In this document: piece by piece, positions 42,654 through 51,270 of the stretch
How positions within the stretch are numbered: position 1 is the first letter of the stretch
Layout: the number at the start of each line of letters is the position of its first letter
DNA from: Pantoea sp. A4
GTDB taxonomy: Bacteria; Pseudomonadota; Gammaproteobacteria; Enterobacterales; Enterobacteriaceae
NCBI RefSeq assembly: GCF_000295955.2
Contig: NZ_ALXE01000048.1
Location: 24,087-88,086 of the forward strand
DNA: 64,000 bases
Direction of reading: 5' to 3'
Made by a program: the position numbers and the translations under genes
Notes under the pieces: generated by a model
Told to the model about the DNA's origin: nothing
The model's database searches: none
What the model saw: only the letters and a program-made list of their open reading frames with translations

Positions 42654-43043
42654 TTATTCAGTGTCTACCAGCTTTTTATAAGCTTCCGCGCTTAACAGGC
42701 CATCAAAGCTAGCAGCATCATCTGGCTTCAGTTTGAAGATCCAGCCATCGCCATAAGGTTCCTGGTTAAGCAGGTCAGGATCGGCCTCCAGATCCTCATT
42801 TTTTTCCAGAATTTCACCACTTACCGGCAGAAAAATATCGGAAACAGCTTTCACTGACTCAACGTTGCCGACTTCATCTCCAGCTTTCAGTTTTTTGCCT
42901 ACGGTGTCGAAATCGAGATAGACCACATCACCCAGCAATTGCTGCGCATGGTCGGTAATACCTACTGTCAGAGTACCGTCTGCTTCTTTACGCACCCACT
43001 CATGCTCTTCGGTGTATTTTAAATCGCCTGGGACATTGCTCAT
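42654..43043 (-). CDS. gcvH: Glycine cleavage H protein
   Basis: Lipoyl carrier of the glycine cleavage system, 129 residues as in E. coli. The lipoylated Lys65 lies in GNVESVKAVSDIFLPVSG. It is 18 bp after gcvT and 87 bp before gcvP in one operon. Confidence 0.98.
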   Translation of the reverse strand: MSNVPGDLKYTEEHEWVRKEADGTLTVGITDHAQQLLGDVVYLDFDTVGKKLKAGDEVGNVESVKAVSDIFLPVSGEILEKNEDLEADPDLLNQEPYGDGWIFKLKPDDAASFDGLLSAEAYKKLVDTE

Positions 43044-43061
43044 TTCTGTTGCTCCTTAACG

Positions 43062-44162
43062 CTATGATTGCGGGACCGGTTTACCGGCCCGGACAAAAAC
43101 GGGTTTGGTTACGCTGACCGCAATTTCACGACCGCGAATCTCAACTATAGCGCGATCGCCAACGCCTGCGGGCACTCTGGCAAAGGCAATGCTGTAGCCG
43201 AGCGTAGGTGAAAAGGTGCCGCTGGTGATAACCCCTTGCTGCGGTGTACCGCTGGCATCCGTGAAGCGCACCTGAGTACCGCTGCGCAGCACGCCTTTTT
43301 CCTGCATCACCAGCCCAACCAGTTTATCTACGGACTGTTTCCGCTGTGCTTCTAACGCAGCGCGACCGATAAAATCACGCTCCGCAGGCTCCCAGCTAAT
43401 GGTCCAGCCCATGTTGGCCGCGAGCGGCGAAATACCTTCGTCCATGTCCTGGCCATAGAGATTCATTCCCGCTTCAAGACGCAGCGTATCGCGTGCGCCG
43501 AGGCCGGCAGGGCTAACGCCTGCGGCTAACAGCTGCTGCCAGAACGCTTCAACCTGATCGTTGGGCAATGCAATTTCGTAGCCATCTTCACCGGTATAGC
43601 CAGTAGTAGCGATAAACAGCTCACCGGTTTGTACGCCGTAAAAGGGCTTCATTCCGGCGACAGCCGCACGTTGTTCATCCGTCAGCAGGGTGGCGACTTT
43701 GGCTTTGGCGTTGGGTCCTTGTACTGCCACCATCGCCAGATCGGTACGCTCTGTGATTTCAACGCCAAACGCGCTGGCGTGCTGGGCGATCCAGGCCAAA
43801 TCTTTGTCGTGTGTGGCGGAGTTGACCACCAGGCGGAAGGCGTTCTCTGCGAGGAAATAGACAATCAAGTCATCAATGACGCCGCCGGAGGCATTGAGCA
43901 TCCCGCTGTACAGGGCTTTGCCCGGTTGGGTCAGTTTGGCCACGTCATTTGCCAGCAAATAGCGCAGGAATTCGCGCGTACGGGCACCCTGCAAATCGAC
44001 AATAGTCATGTGAGAAACATCAAATACGCCCGCGTCATTGCGCACGGCGTGATGTTCATCAATTTGTGAACCGTAGCTCAGGGGCATCATCCAGCCGTGA
44101 AAATCGACCATACGCGCACCACTGGCTTTGTGCTGCTGGAACAACGGAGTTTGCTGAGTCAT
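43062..44162 (-). CDS. gcvT: Aminomethyltransferase, T protein
   Basis: Transfers the methylene unit from GcvH to tetrahydrofolate and releases ammonia. It has 366 residues (E. coli 364). Folate-binding phrases are FDVSHMTIVDLQG, YTGEDGYEIALP, and GLGARDTLRLEAGMNLYGQD. It is first of the operon; a PurR-like box lies 42 bp upstream. Confidence 0.97.
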   Translation of the reverse strand: MTQQTPLFQQHKASGARMVDFHGWMMPLSYGSQIDEHHAVRNDAGVFDVSHMTIVDLQGARTREFLRYLLANDVAKLTQPGKALYSGMLNASGGVIDDLIVYFLAENAFRLVVNSATHDKDLAWIAQHASAFGVEITERTDLAMVAVQGPNAKAKVATLLTDEQRAAVAGMKPFYGVQTGELFIATTGYTGEDGYEIALPNDQVEAFWQQLLAAGVSPAGLGARDTLRLEAGMNLYGQDMDEGISPLAANMGWTISWEPAERDFIGRAALEAQRKQSVDKLVGLVMQEKGVLRSGTQVRFTDASGTPQQGVITSGTFSPTLGYSIAFARVPAGVGDRAIVEIRGREIAVSVTKPVFVRAGKPVPQS

Positions 44163-44203
44163 TCATCATCCTCAATTCACCGGGGCGGCGCTAAACACAA
44201 GCG

Positions 44204-44219
44204 ACGCAAACGTTCTCTC
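44204..44219 (-). promoter_or_regulatory. PurR-type operator upstream of gcvTHP
   Basis: ACGCAAACGTTCTCTC matches the PurR consensus ACGCAAACGTTTTCNT at all but two defined or terminal positions. PurR is known to repress gcvTHP in E. coli, joining glycine cleavage to purine supply. Confidence 0.7.
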
Positions 44220-44534
44220 TTCTGCTGAAACTACCACTGAAAGCGACGCGAAACCATAAGCAGAATGAGGTCGAATCCTGACACAGCACTTGAGGCAGGA
44301 AAACGGCAAATCAGCGTGATTAACCAAAAACAGGAAGTAAATCACATCAAATGGGAGGAAAAACACCTTTTAACCAGCAAAAATGGGATGTGGATTCCAG
44401 ATAAAAGTAGGAGCCTGTTTTTATATTCGCTATTTCGAATTAGAAAATGTAATGCGAATGAGTGCGTAAAATTAGAATAAATCAAACGAAGCGTCACGCT
44501 GGTGCAGTGATGCTTTGTTTCAGTGCAAAAGGGG

Positions 44535-44558
44535 TAAAACGGCGGGAGGCGCCCCGCC
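44535..44558 (-). terminator. ubiI operon terminator
   Basis: Stem GGCGGG / CCCGCC with loop GCGCCT, followed by GTTTTACC on the minus strand, 14 nt beyond the ubiI stop. Confidence 0.6.
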
Positions 44559-44571
44559 AGAAGGGAGGAAA

Positions 44572-45774
44572 TTAACGCAGCCAGTGCGGCAGATCGTTCA
44601 GGCCCATCGCCTGTTTGAGCATCATAGGCTTCACGCCTGGCAGGGTGTCTGCCAGCTTGAGCCCGACATCGCGCAACAGCTTTTTCGCTGGATTAACGCC
44701 AGCAAACAGCTCGCGGAACCCCTGCATACTGGCCAGCATCAGCGCAGCGCTGTGCTTACGCGTCCGCTCATAGCGGCGCAGATACAGATGCTGTCCAATG
44801 TCTTTGCCTTCCTGGTGCAGACGGCGAATTTCACCAATCAACTCTGCCGCATCCATAAACCCGAGATTGACGCCCTGTCCTGCCAGAGGATGGATGGTGT
44901 GAGCGGCATCGCCGACTAATGCCAGACGATGTGCCGCGAAATTACGCGCATAGCGGGCCATCAGTGGGAACGTCTGCCGTTCACTCTCCAGATGACATAA
45001 ACCGAGACGCATATCAAAAGCCACTGACAGCTGCTGCGTGAACAGCGCTTCTGGCATGCTCTGCAAGCGAGTGGCTTCCTGCGGTGACAGTGACCAGACA
45101 ATAGACGAGAGGTGTGGATCATGCATTGGCAGGAAAGCCAGAATGCCGTCACCGTGGAACACCTGACGCGCTACCGCATCATGTGGCAAGTCAGTGCGGA
45201 TGTTGGCAACCAGTGCATGATGGTCGTAATCCCAGAATGTCAGAGGAATGTCCGCTTTATCACGTAGCCAGGAGTTGGCACCGTCTGCGGCCACCAGCAG
45301 GCGCGCGGTTAACATCGAACCGTCCTGCAAAGTGACGAAGGCGTCGTTCTCACCGAAGGCCACCTGCTGCAACTGAGTCGATGAAATCAAGGTGACGTCA
45401 CTGCAAGCGCTGGCACGTTGCCATAACGCGCTATGGATCACCGGATTTTCAATGATATGACCCAGGTGGGTCAGACCTTGCTGGTCATCATCAAAAGAGA
45501 TCGAACCAAAGCTGTCCTGATCCCAGACTTCCATACCGTGATAAGCAGTCGCACGGCTTGCCAGAATTTGTGACCACACATCGAGCTTTTGCAGTAAGCG
45601 CTCGCTGGCCGCATTGATGGCAGAAACCCGCACTGAGGGTGCTGAGGTGGCATCAAACGTGGGCTCTGGAGCCTGTTCCAGTACCGCTACGCGCAGCCCG
45701 CTGCCCTGTAATCCACAGGCAACAGCCAGCCCGACCATTCCACCACCTGCGATGGCCACATCAAAAGTTTGCAT
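44572..45774 (-). CDS. ubiI: Ubiquinone C5-hydroxylase UbiI (VisC)
   Basis: FAD monooxygenase that adds the C5 hydroxyl of ubiquinone. It has 400 residues. FAD motifs: GxGxxG-like VAIAGGGMVGLAVACGL, DG motif LVAADGANSWLRDKADI, and GDAAHTIHPLAGQGVNLGF. It is last of pepP-ubiH-ubiI; the gap to ubiH is 13 bp. Confidence 0.96.
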   Translation of the reverse strand: MQTFDVAIAGGGMVGLAVACGLQGSGLRVAVLEQAPEPTFDATSAPSVRVSAINAASERLLQKLDVWSQILASRATAYHGMEVWDQDSFGSISFDDDQQGLTHLGHIIENPVIHSALWQRASACSDVTLISSTQLQQVAFGENDAFVTLQDGSMLTARLLVAADGANSWLRDKADIPLTFWDYDHHALVANIRTDLPHDAVARQVFHGDGILAFLPMHDPHLSSIVWSLSPQEATRLQSMPEALFTQQLSVAFDMRLGLCHLESERQTFPLMARYARNFAAHRLALVGDAAHTIHPLAGQGVNLGFMDAAELIGEIRRLHQEGKDIGQHLYLRRYERTRKHSAALMLASMQGFRELFAGVNPAKKLLRDVGLKLADTLPGVKPMMLKQAMGLNDLPHWLR

Positions 45775-45787
45775 TGGTGCCTCTTAG

Positions 45788-46966
45788 TTATCGCTTAACC
45801 CAGCCAAGCGTACGCTCAGCGAGGAGACTTCGCAGCCACGGAAGGTTGTCCATCGCTATTAATCCCAGATTACGTCCTACGACCAGCGACGTGTAGCGGT
45901 TCGCGAACAGCCTGACCAAGCCATCGGTTAATGCGATGGTGGTTGAGCGATCGTCCGCACGCCGCTGTTGATAATGTTGCAATACGCTGTAGCTACCGGG
46001 ATCTTGCTGTTGTCGATAGGCCGCTGCCAGCGTCTCTGCCAGCGACATCACATCACGCAGGCCGAGGTTGAAGCCCTGCCCGGCAATCGGGTGTAGCGTC
46101 TGTGCCGCATTCCCTACTAGCGCCAAACGGTGTGAAACCTGTTGTGAAGCCGTGGTCAGCGCTAACGGATAGATTTCACGCTGTCCGGTGGCCACAAAAC
46201 GCCCCAGCCGCCAGCCAAACGCCTGTTGCAGCTGGTGTAAGAAAGTCGCTTCATCCCAGGCCGCAATTTCAGCGTGGGCGCTGACAGGATGACACCATAC
46301 CAGTGAAAGGCGGTTATTGCTCATCGGCAACAGGGCCAATGGGCCGTTTGCGGTAAAGCGTTCAAACGCGCGCCCCTGATGCGGCTGTTGCGTCGTGACG
46401 TTGGCAATCAAAGCCACTTGCTGATAGTCATCCTGCTGCCAACTAATACCACACTGTGCTGCCAGCGTAGAACGTGAGCCATCCGCCGCAACCAGTAGCT
46501 GCCCCGTAAGTTGCTCGCCGCTAGCGAGCTGAACCGTGACGCTGTCCTGAGTTCGCTGGCTGGAGACCACATGGTCGGGGCAACGTAAAGTGACTCCCGG
46601 AGCCTGCTTTAAACGATGAAACAGCTGCTGGCCTACGTCGAACAGCTCTACCACCTGCCCTAATGCCGGAATGCCATACTCTTCAGCATTGACTGAAACA
46701 AAACCCGCATGGCCGCGATCCGAGACGTGAACATCGGTGATCGCTGTAGTGTAAGGGGCAATAGCAGACCAGAGATTGATATTCATCAACTGCTGGCAAG
46801 TCCCGGCGGCTAGCGCAATCGCCCGGCTGTCAAAACCAGGATGGCTTCGGCTTTCAGGTTGATGACGCTCAATCAGCGTGACCGGCAGTTTTCCACCGGT
46901 CAAATGGGAGATCGCCAGAGCCAGCGTGGCCCCCGTCATACCGCCGCCCGCAATAATTATACTCAT
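45788..46966 (-). CDS. ubiH: Ubiquinone hydroxylase UbiH
   Basis: FAD monooxygenase for the C1 hydroxylation of the ubiquinone ring (392 residues). FAD motifs IIIAGGGMTGATLALAI, LVAADGSRSTLAAQCGI and GNAAQTLHPIAGQGFNLGL are present. The usual GD before AAQTLHP is GN, as in enterobacterial UbiH proteins. Its ATG overlaps the pepP stop by four bases. Confidence 0.96.
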   Translation of the reverse strand: MSIIIAGGGMTGATLALAISHLTGGKLPVTLIERHQPESRSHPGFDSRAIALAAGTCQQLMNINLWSAIAPYTTAITDVHVSDRGHAGFVSVNAEEYGIPALGQVVELFDVGQQLFHRLKQAPGVTLRCPDHVVSSQRTQDSVTVQLASGEQLTGQLLVAADGSRSTLAAQCGISWQQDDYQQVALIANVTTQQPHQGRAFERFTANGPLALLPMSNNRLSLVWCHPVSAHAEIAAWDEATFLHQLQQAFGWRLGRFVATGQREIYPLALTTASQQVSHRLALVGNAAQTLHPIAGQGFNLGLRDVMSLAETLAAAYRQQQDPGSYSVLQHYQQRRADDRSTTIALTDGLVRLFANRYTSLVVGRNLGLIAMDNLPWLRSLLAERTLGWVKR

Positions 46967-48285
46967 GCCTGTTTTGCCGCTGCCATTAATGCCTCAATTG
47001 CGTCTGCGTCTTTGACTACGCTGTCGGTCAGGTTTTCATTGCCCGTTGCGGTGATCACGATGTCATCTTCAATACGAATCCCGATACCACGATACTGAGC
47101 CGGAACATCCGCATCAGGCGCGATGTACAAGCCTGGCTCTACGGTTAATACCATTCCGGGTTCCAGTAGGCGATCGCGGCTTGGAGTGCCGTAGTCACCG
47201 ACATCATGCACATCCAGTCCCAACCAATGACCCAGTCCATGCATGTAGAACTGGCGATGGGCGTTTTCTGCCATAAGCGTTTCCACATCACCCTGCAATA
47301 TGCCTAGCGCGACCAGCCCGGTAACCATAATACGTACAACTTCGTCGTTCACTTCGCGAATGCTTACGCCAGGACGATACAGCGCCAGCGCCTTATAAAG
47401 CGATGCCAGCACGATGTCATAGATTTCACGCTGTGCAGGGGTAAATTTACCGTTGACCGGGAAGGTGCGGGTGATATCCCCGGCATAGCCGTGAAACTCA
47501 CAGCCGGCGTCAATCAGAACCAGGTCGCCATCCTGCATTTCGCTTTCATTTTCGGTGTAATGCAGGATGCAGCCATTTTCTCCCGCACCCACAATCGTGT
47601 TGTAGGAGGGGAAACGCGCACCGTGACGGGAGAATTCATGATGGATTTCCCCCTCAAGCTGATATTCGTACATGCCTGGACGGCAGTTTTCCATCGCTCG
47701 CGTATGGGCCAGCGCACTGATTTTTCCTGCGCGGCGCAGAATCTCTAACTCTTCGGCATCCTTAAACAGGCGCATTTCATGCACCCAGGGACGCCAGTCG
47801 GTTTGTGTTGCAGGGGCTTTCAGGTTCTGGCGGAAGCCGCGCCGCAGTTTATCCAACGCGCCATTCACCTGCTCGTCAGCCTCGGCGTACTGGCCCTGAG
47901 CGTGATAGACCACATCCAGCCCGTTGAGCAGTTGGTAGAGTTGCTCTTGAATATCATCCCACGGCAGAGCACGATCAACGCCTAATCGCGCTGGCGCAGC
48001 ATCCTGGCCCAAACGGCGGCCAAACCAAATCTCAGCGGTGAGATCGCGCACGCGGTTAAACAGCACGCTATGGTTATGGTTTTCATCACTCTTAATCAGC
48101 ACCAGCAGCGCTTGCGGCTCATTGAATCCGGTGAAATACCAGAAGTCACTGTTTTGCCGAAAGTTGTATTCCGTGTCATTGCTGCGGGTCACTTCGGGTG
48201 CAGCAAAGATCAATGCCGCACTGCCGCTAGCCATTTTGGCTAACAGCGCCTGACGCCGTTGCTGGAAGGTTTCCAGTGTAATCAT
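46963..48285 (-). CDS. pepP: Xaa-Pro aminopeptidase PepP
   Basis: Removes N-terminal residues before proline. It has 440 residues (E. coli 441). Pita-bread metal-site pieces are HYTENESEMQDGDLVLIDAG, HGLGHWLGLDVHD, VLTVEPGLYI and GIRIEDDIVIT. ATG 48285 has AGGGA nine nt upstream; the GTG three codons before it would touch that site. It is coupled to ubiH. Confidence 0.96.
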   Translation of the reverse strand: MITLETFQQRRQALLAKMASGSAALIFAAPEVTRSNDTEYNFRQNSDFWYFTGFNEPQALLVLIKSDENHNHSVLFNRVRDLTAEIWFGRRLGQDAAPARLGVDRALPWDDIQEQLYQLLNGLDVVYHAQGQYAEADEQVNGALDKLRRGFRQNLKAPATQTDWRPWVHEMRLFKDAEELEILRRAGKISALAHTRAMENCRPGMYEYQLEGEIHHEFSRHGARFPSYNTIVGAGENGCILHYTENESEMQDGDLVLIDAGCEFHGYAGDITRTFPVNGKFTPAQREIYDIVLASLYKALALYRPGVSIREVNDEVVRIMVTGLVALGILQGDVETLMAENAHRQFYMHGLGHWLGLDVHDVGDYGTPSRDRLLEPGMVLTVEPGLYIAPDADVPAQYRGIGIRIEDDIVITATGNENLTDSVVKDADAIEALMAAAKQA

Positions 48286-48337
48286 GCTCTGCACTCCCTG
48301 TTGAAATTAAGAGAACTGACTGCCGTGGTGCCGGACC

Positions 48338-48916
48338 TTAGTGCAGCGTAGGTTTACGCACTTCCGGTGCCGTAGGCTGCTGCTGCGCGAAGGTGTCATA
48401 ACACAGCAGTGCAGCAACGCGCACATACTCAATCACTTCCTCCAGTGACTGCTCCAGCTCCTCCTGATCTTCATCTTCATCGTAGCCGAGTTGTGCGATG
48501 GTGCGCAGATCATCAATGGCTTCGCCGGTTTCTCCGGTGACTTTATCCAGTTTTGGTTGCGTCACGCCCAGCCCCAGCAGGAAGTGGTTGACCCAGCCCG
48601 CTAGCGCATCGGCGCGATCAAAAACCGTGATATCACTGTCTTCCGGCAGTAAAATCTGAAACTGAAAAGCGTCTTCTTCCAGCGTGTTAGCGATATTTGC
48701 ATGCAGGTCTTGCAGCGGCTGTGACAGGGCGTGAGGGAAGGCCAGACCTTCGTTGGTCAGGTCATGTACCAGCGTTTTCCAACTGCTGTCTTTGTTACCT
48801 CCACACAGGATGCCGCTGAGTAAGCCATGCATCTCTGCAGGCGTCATACCGACACCTTGTTGAGTGAGTACGGAAGCAAGTGCGTTGTAATCGGGTTTGG
48901 TGTTCTGTAAAGACAT
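48338..48916 (-). CDS. ygfB: UPF0149 family protein YgfB
   Basis: A 192-residue acidic cytosolic protein with the family opening PAEMHGLLSGILCGG and a conserved acidic region DEDEDQEELEQSLEEVIEYV. In Pseudomonas a homologue affects expression of alginate and ampDh3 genes; the enterobacterial role is unclear. It heads the ygfB-pepP-ubiH-ubiI operon. Confidence 0.95.
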   Translation of the reverse strand: MSLQNTKPDYNALASVLTQQGVGMTPAEMHGLLSGILCGGNKDSSWKTLVHDLTNEGLAFPHALSQPLQDLHANIANTLEEDAFQFQILLPEDSDITVFDRADALAGWVNHFLLGLGVTQPKLDKVTGETGEAIDDLRTIAQLGYDEDEDQEELEQSLEEVIEYVRVAALLCYDTFAQQQPTAPEVRKPTLH

Positions 48917-49086
48917 AAGGATTCATCGTCGTTGGCAGAATAAGTTCGTGTTATGCTACCACCAGGTGCCGCAAGGTTTCCAGAAAAGGGGTTGTAAGTT
49001 ATTTCGCGGGTCTATATAGTTGCCCTCCTCCCAAGCCATTGAACGGTAAGGGCGTTGCGGGCGCAGTACTCAGTCAGGAAGGTGGC

Positions 49087-49416
49087 ATGTCTGCACAACC
49101 AGTAGATATTCAGATTTTTGGTCGCTCGTTGAGAGTAAATTGTCCTCCTGAGCAGCAGGAAGCACTCACCAGTGCTGCAGAGGAACTCAGTCAGCGGTTG
49201 CAAGATTTAAAAGTTCGCACTAGAGTCACCAATACCGAGCAGTTAGTGTTTATCGCGGCGCTGAATATTTGCCACGAACTGGCTCAGGAAAAGGTGAAAA
49301 CCCGCGATTATGCTGCTAACATGGAACAACGTATCCGAATGTTGCAGCAGACGATAGAACAGGCATTAGTTGAGCAAGGTCGCATAACTGATCGCCAGGG
49401 TACAAAGTTCGAATAA
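49087..49416 (+). CDS. zapA: Z-ring-associated protein ZapA
   Basis: Bundles FtsZ filaments at midcell. It has 109 residues, as in E. coli; ATG 49087 follows AGGAAGG. MSAQPVDIQIFGRSLRVN and the C-terminal coiled coil (about 70-100, MEQRIRMLQQTIEQALVEQG) match closely. An earlier ATG at 49039 has no support from the family alignment. Confidence 0.97.
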   Translation: MSAQPVDIQIFGRSLRVNCPPEQQEALTSAAEELSQRLQDLKVRTRVTNTEQLVFIAALNICHELAQEKVKTRDYAANMEQRIRMLQQTIEQALVEQGRITDRQGTKFE

Positions 49417-49454
49417 AACTTCATGGTTACTGTGGTAGAGTGACGGTGAAGTAA

Positions 49455-49640
49455 ATTTTCTCTGAGATGTTTGCATGCGGGCCAGTCCCCTGAGCCGATA
49501 TTTCAACAAAACAGAGTGTGGCGCTCTGTAACTTGTGAGCATGCTCGGTCCGTCCGAGAAGCCTGATGGTTACGACGGCACATTCACCTTGAACCAAGGG
49601 TTCAAGGGTTACAGCCTGCGGCGGCATCTCGGAGATCTCC
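49455..49640 (+). ncRNA. ssrS: 6S RNA
   Basis: Binds sigma-70 RNA polymerase in stationary phase by mimicking an open promoter. The sequence follows E. coli 6S RNA: TTCTCTGAGATGTTTGC at the start, GCGGGCCAGTCCCCTGAGCC, GTGAGCATGCTCGGTCCGTC in the apical part, ACCTTGAACCAAGGGTTCAA and the closing GGCATCTCGGAGATCTCC. It lies between zapA and fau, the conserved place. Length about 186 nt; ends are estimated. Confidence 0.96.
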
Positions 49641-49719
49641 CCTTCCTACCCTGTCTTTAATTCCGTATTTCTCATGTTATAGTTGTGCCATTGTGCGACT
49701 GACCTCATTACGGAAAATC

Positions 49720-50310
49720 ATGTCTCAGCTCTCTTTGCACGATCGTCAGGATATCCGCCAGCATATGCGCCATTTGCGCCGCGCGCTGAGCGCTGAACAG
49801 CAAGAAGCCGCCGCCGACCTGGTGGCAGAACATGCCCTTAACTTCGCACCCATTAGCCAGGCAAACCGTATTGCCGTGTTTCTCTCGGTAGATGGTGAGC
49901 TCAATACCCGTCCGTTAATCGCCAAGCTGTGGCAGCAAAAAAAACAGGTTTACCTGCCCGTCCTCCATCCCTTTGCGCCCGGCAATTTGCTGTTTATTCT
50001 GTTTACCCCTGAGACTGAACTGCATCTCAACAAATTACGCATCCCAGAGCCACCGCTGGATATCACCCAGATGGCCACACTGGATCAGTTAGATGTGATG
50101 TTGCTGCCGCTGGTGGCTTTTGATCGTCAGGGGCAACGTTTAGGCATGGGCGGCGGATTTTACGATCGGACCCTGCAAAACTGGCAACAGCACGGCTTTT
50201 TGCCGGTGGGACTGGCACATGACTGCCAGCTCACTGATACCCTGCCCGTCGCCGCGTGGGATGTGCCGTTGCCCGCCATTATTACCCCAGCCAACTTATG
50301 GAGTTGGTGA
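49720..50310 (+). CDS. fau: 5-formyltetrahydrofolate cyclo-ligase family protein Fau (YgfA)
   Basis: ATP-dependent conversion of 5-formyl-THF to methenyl-THF. It has 196 residues from ATG 49720, somewhat longer at the N-terminus than E. coli YgfA (182). VYLPVLHPFAPGNLLF and VAFDRQGQRLGMGGGFYDRTL (in two parts VAFDRQGQRL and GMGGGFYDRT) are the ATP/folate motifs. Downstream of ssrS; in E. coli both are co-transcribed. Its end overlaps the convergent apbE gene by 15 bp. Confidence 0.95.
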   Translation: MSQLSLHDRQDIRQHMRHLRRALSAEQQEAAADLVAEHALNFAPISQANRIAVFLSVDGELNTRPLIAKLWQQKKQVYLPVLHPFAPGNLLFILFTPETELHLNKLRIPEPPLDITQMATLDQLDVMLLPLVAFDRQGQRLGMGGGFYDRTLQNWQQHGFLPVGLAHDCQLTDTLPVAAWDVPLPAIITPANLWSW

Positions 50311-51270
50311 GGCAAGCTGATAGCGGTTATCCAGCAGGGTGAAGTGCAGCTGATCGGCGTCTGATAAAACCACCTGGCGATCGCGCGTGACAAACAGTGC
50401 GCTGATGCCGGGTTTATCCGCCAAAAATGTACATCCTTGCGTAATCCCCATGCCGTACAGCAACGTGGTGTAGATATCGCCATCAATAGACCTATCGGAC
50501 ACCACGGTGACGCTGAGCAATTCATTGTCCAGCGGATAACCGGTAGTGGGATCGAGAATATGGTGGTAACAGTGGTTATCTTGCAGGAAATAGCGCTCAT
50601 AGATACCCGATGTCACCACCGACTGACCACTCACGGTAAGAAAGCCAATTAACGCCTCTGCGGCGGCAAACGGGGCTTTCACCCCAATTGCCCAGCCCGT
50701 CTCATTCGTTGCACTCCCCAGCGTGTGTACATTGCCCCCAAGATTGATCAGCGCCTGCGACACCTGTTGCAGGCGCAGGTAATCACATACCCGGTCGGCA
50801 ATGTAACCCTTGGCTATCGCGCCCAGGTCGATCTCCATGCCCGGCTGCGACAGAAACACCGTTTGCGCATCCACGTCCAGAATCACCTGATGCGGATCGG
50901 TCAGCAGCAGCAAGGCGGCGATTTCATCCGCAGGGGGAACGCTATCCCCCTGAAATCCAATTTTCCAGCGTTTCACTAACGGCCCGATGGCGAGGTTGAA
51001 CGCGCTAGCAGGTAGCAGGCTGATGCGCTTTGCCAACGCGATCAGATTAAACACCTGCGCACTCACCACCACCGGATGCTGACCTGCAGCATGGTTGATC
51101 GCCATCACCTCAGATTGCGCCCGGTTGACGGTAAAAACCTGTTCCAGCTGAGCGATCAGGCGAAACACATTCTGCGCCAGCGTTGCATTGTGCCCGGTCA
51201 GCTTTAGCACAATTGGCGATCCCATCAGCACTGCGCTGTAGCTCGCTGGAGACGGCTCCCGCTCATACAT
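50296..51270 (-). CDS. apbE: FAD:protein FMN transferase, ApbE type, cytoplasmic
   Basis: Attaches FMN covalently to a Thr in target flavoproteins, using FAD and Mg2+. It has 324 residues. Motifs: NRAQSEVMAINHAA, EIDLGAIAKGYIADRV, LINLGGNVHTLG and HHILDPTTGYPLDNELLSVT, all family hallmarks. There is no signal peptide or lipobox, unlike the periplasmic ApbE that serves Nqr/Rnf, so it works in the cytosol. It overlaps the stop of the fumarate reductase gene by 8 nt; that protein carries the FMN acceptor motif and is the evident substrate. Confidence 0.93.
   Translation of the reverse strand: MYEREPSPASYSAVLMGSPIVLKLTGHNATLAQNVFRLIAQLEQVFTVNRAQSEVMAINHAAGQHPVVVSAQVFNLIALAKRISLLPASAFNLAIGPLVKRWKIGFQGDSVPPADEIAALLLLTDPHQVILDVDAQTVFLSQPGMEIDLGAIAKGYIADRVCDYLRLQQVSQALINLGGNVHTLGSATNETGWAIGVKAPFAAAEALIGFLTVSGQSVVTSGIYERYFLQDNHCYHHILDPTTGYPLDNELLSVTVVSDRSIDGDIYTTLLYGMGITQGCTFLADKPGISALFVTRDRQVVLSDADQLHFTLLDNRYQLASPTP

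Larger units (their letters stand above)
44163..44571. other. gcvT-ubiI intergenic region
   Basis: 409 bp without a credible gene. From the gcvT side it holds the PurR-like box (44204-44219), then an AT-rich stretch (about 44260-44490) typical of Lrp/GcvA control regions, an imperfect hairpin AAGCGTCAC/GTGATGCTT (44488-44514) and the ubiI terminator. No glycine-riboswitch core was seen, in line with protein-based control in Enterobacterales. Confidence 0.6.

Noticed and set aside
44163..44571. Glycine riboswitch before gcvT, or a small gene at 44265-44480
   Set aside because: No tandem aptamer core could be found; the open frame lacks a ribosome site and lies in an AT-rich control region with a PurR box.
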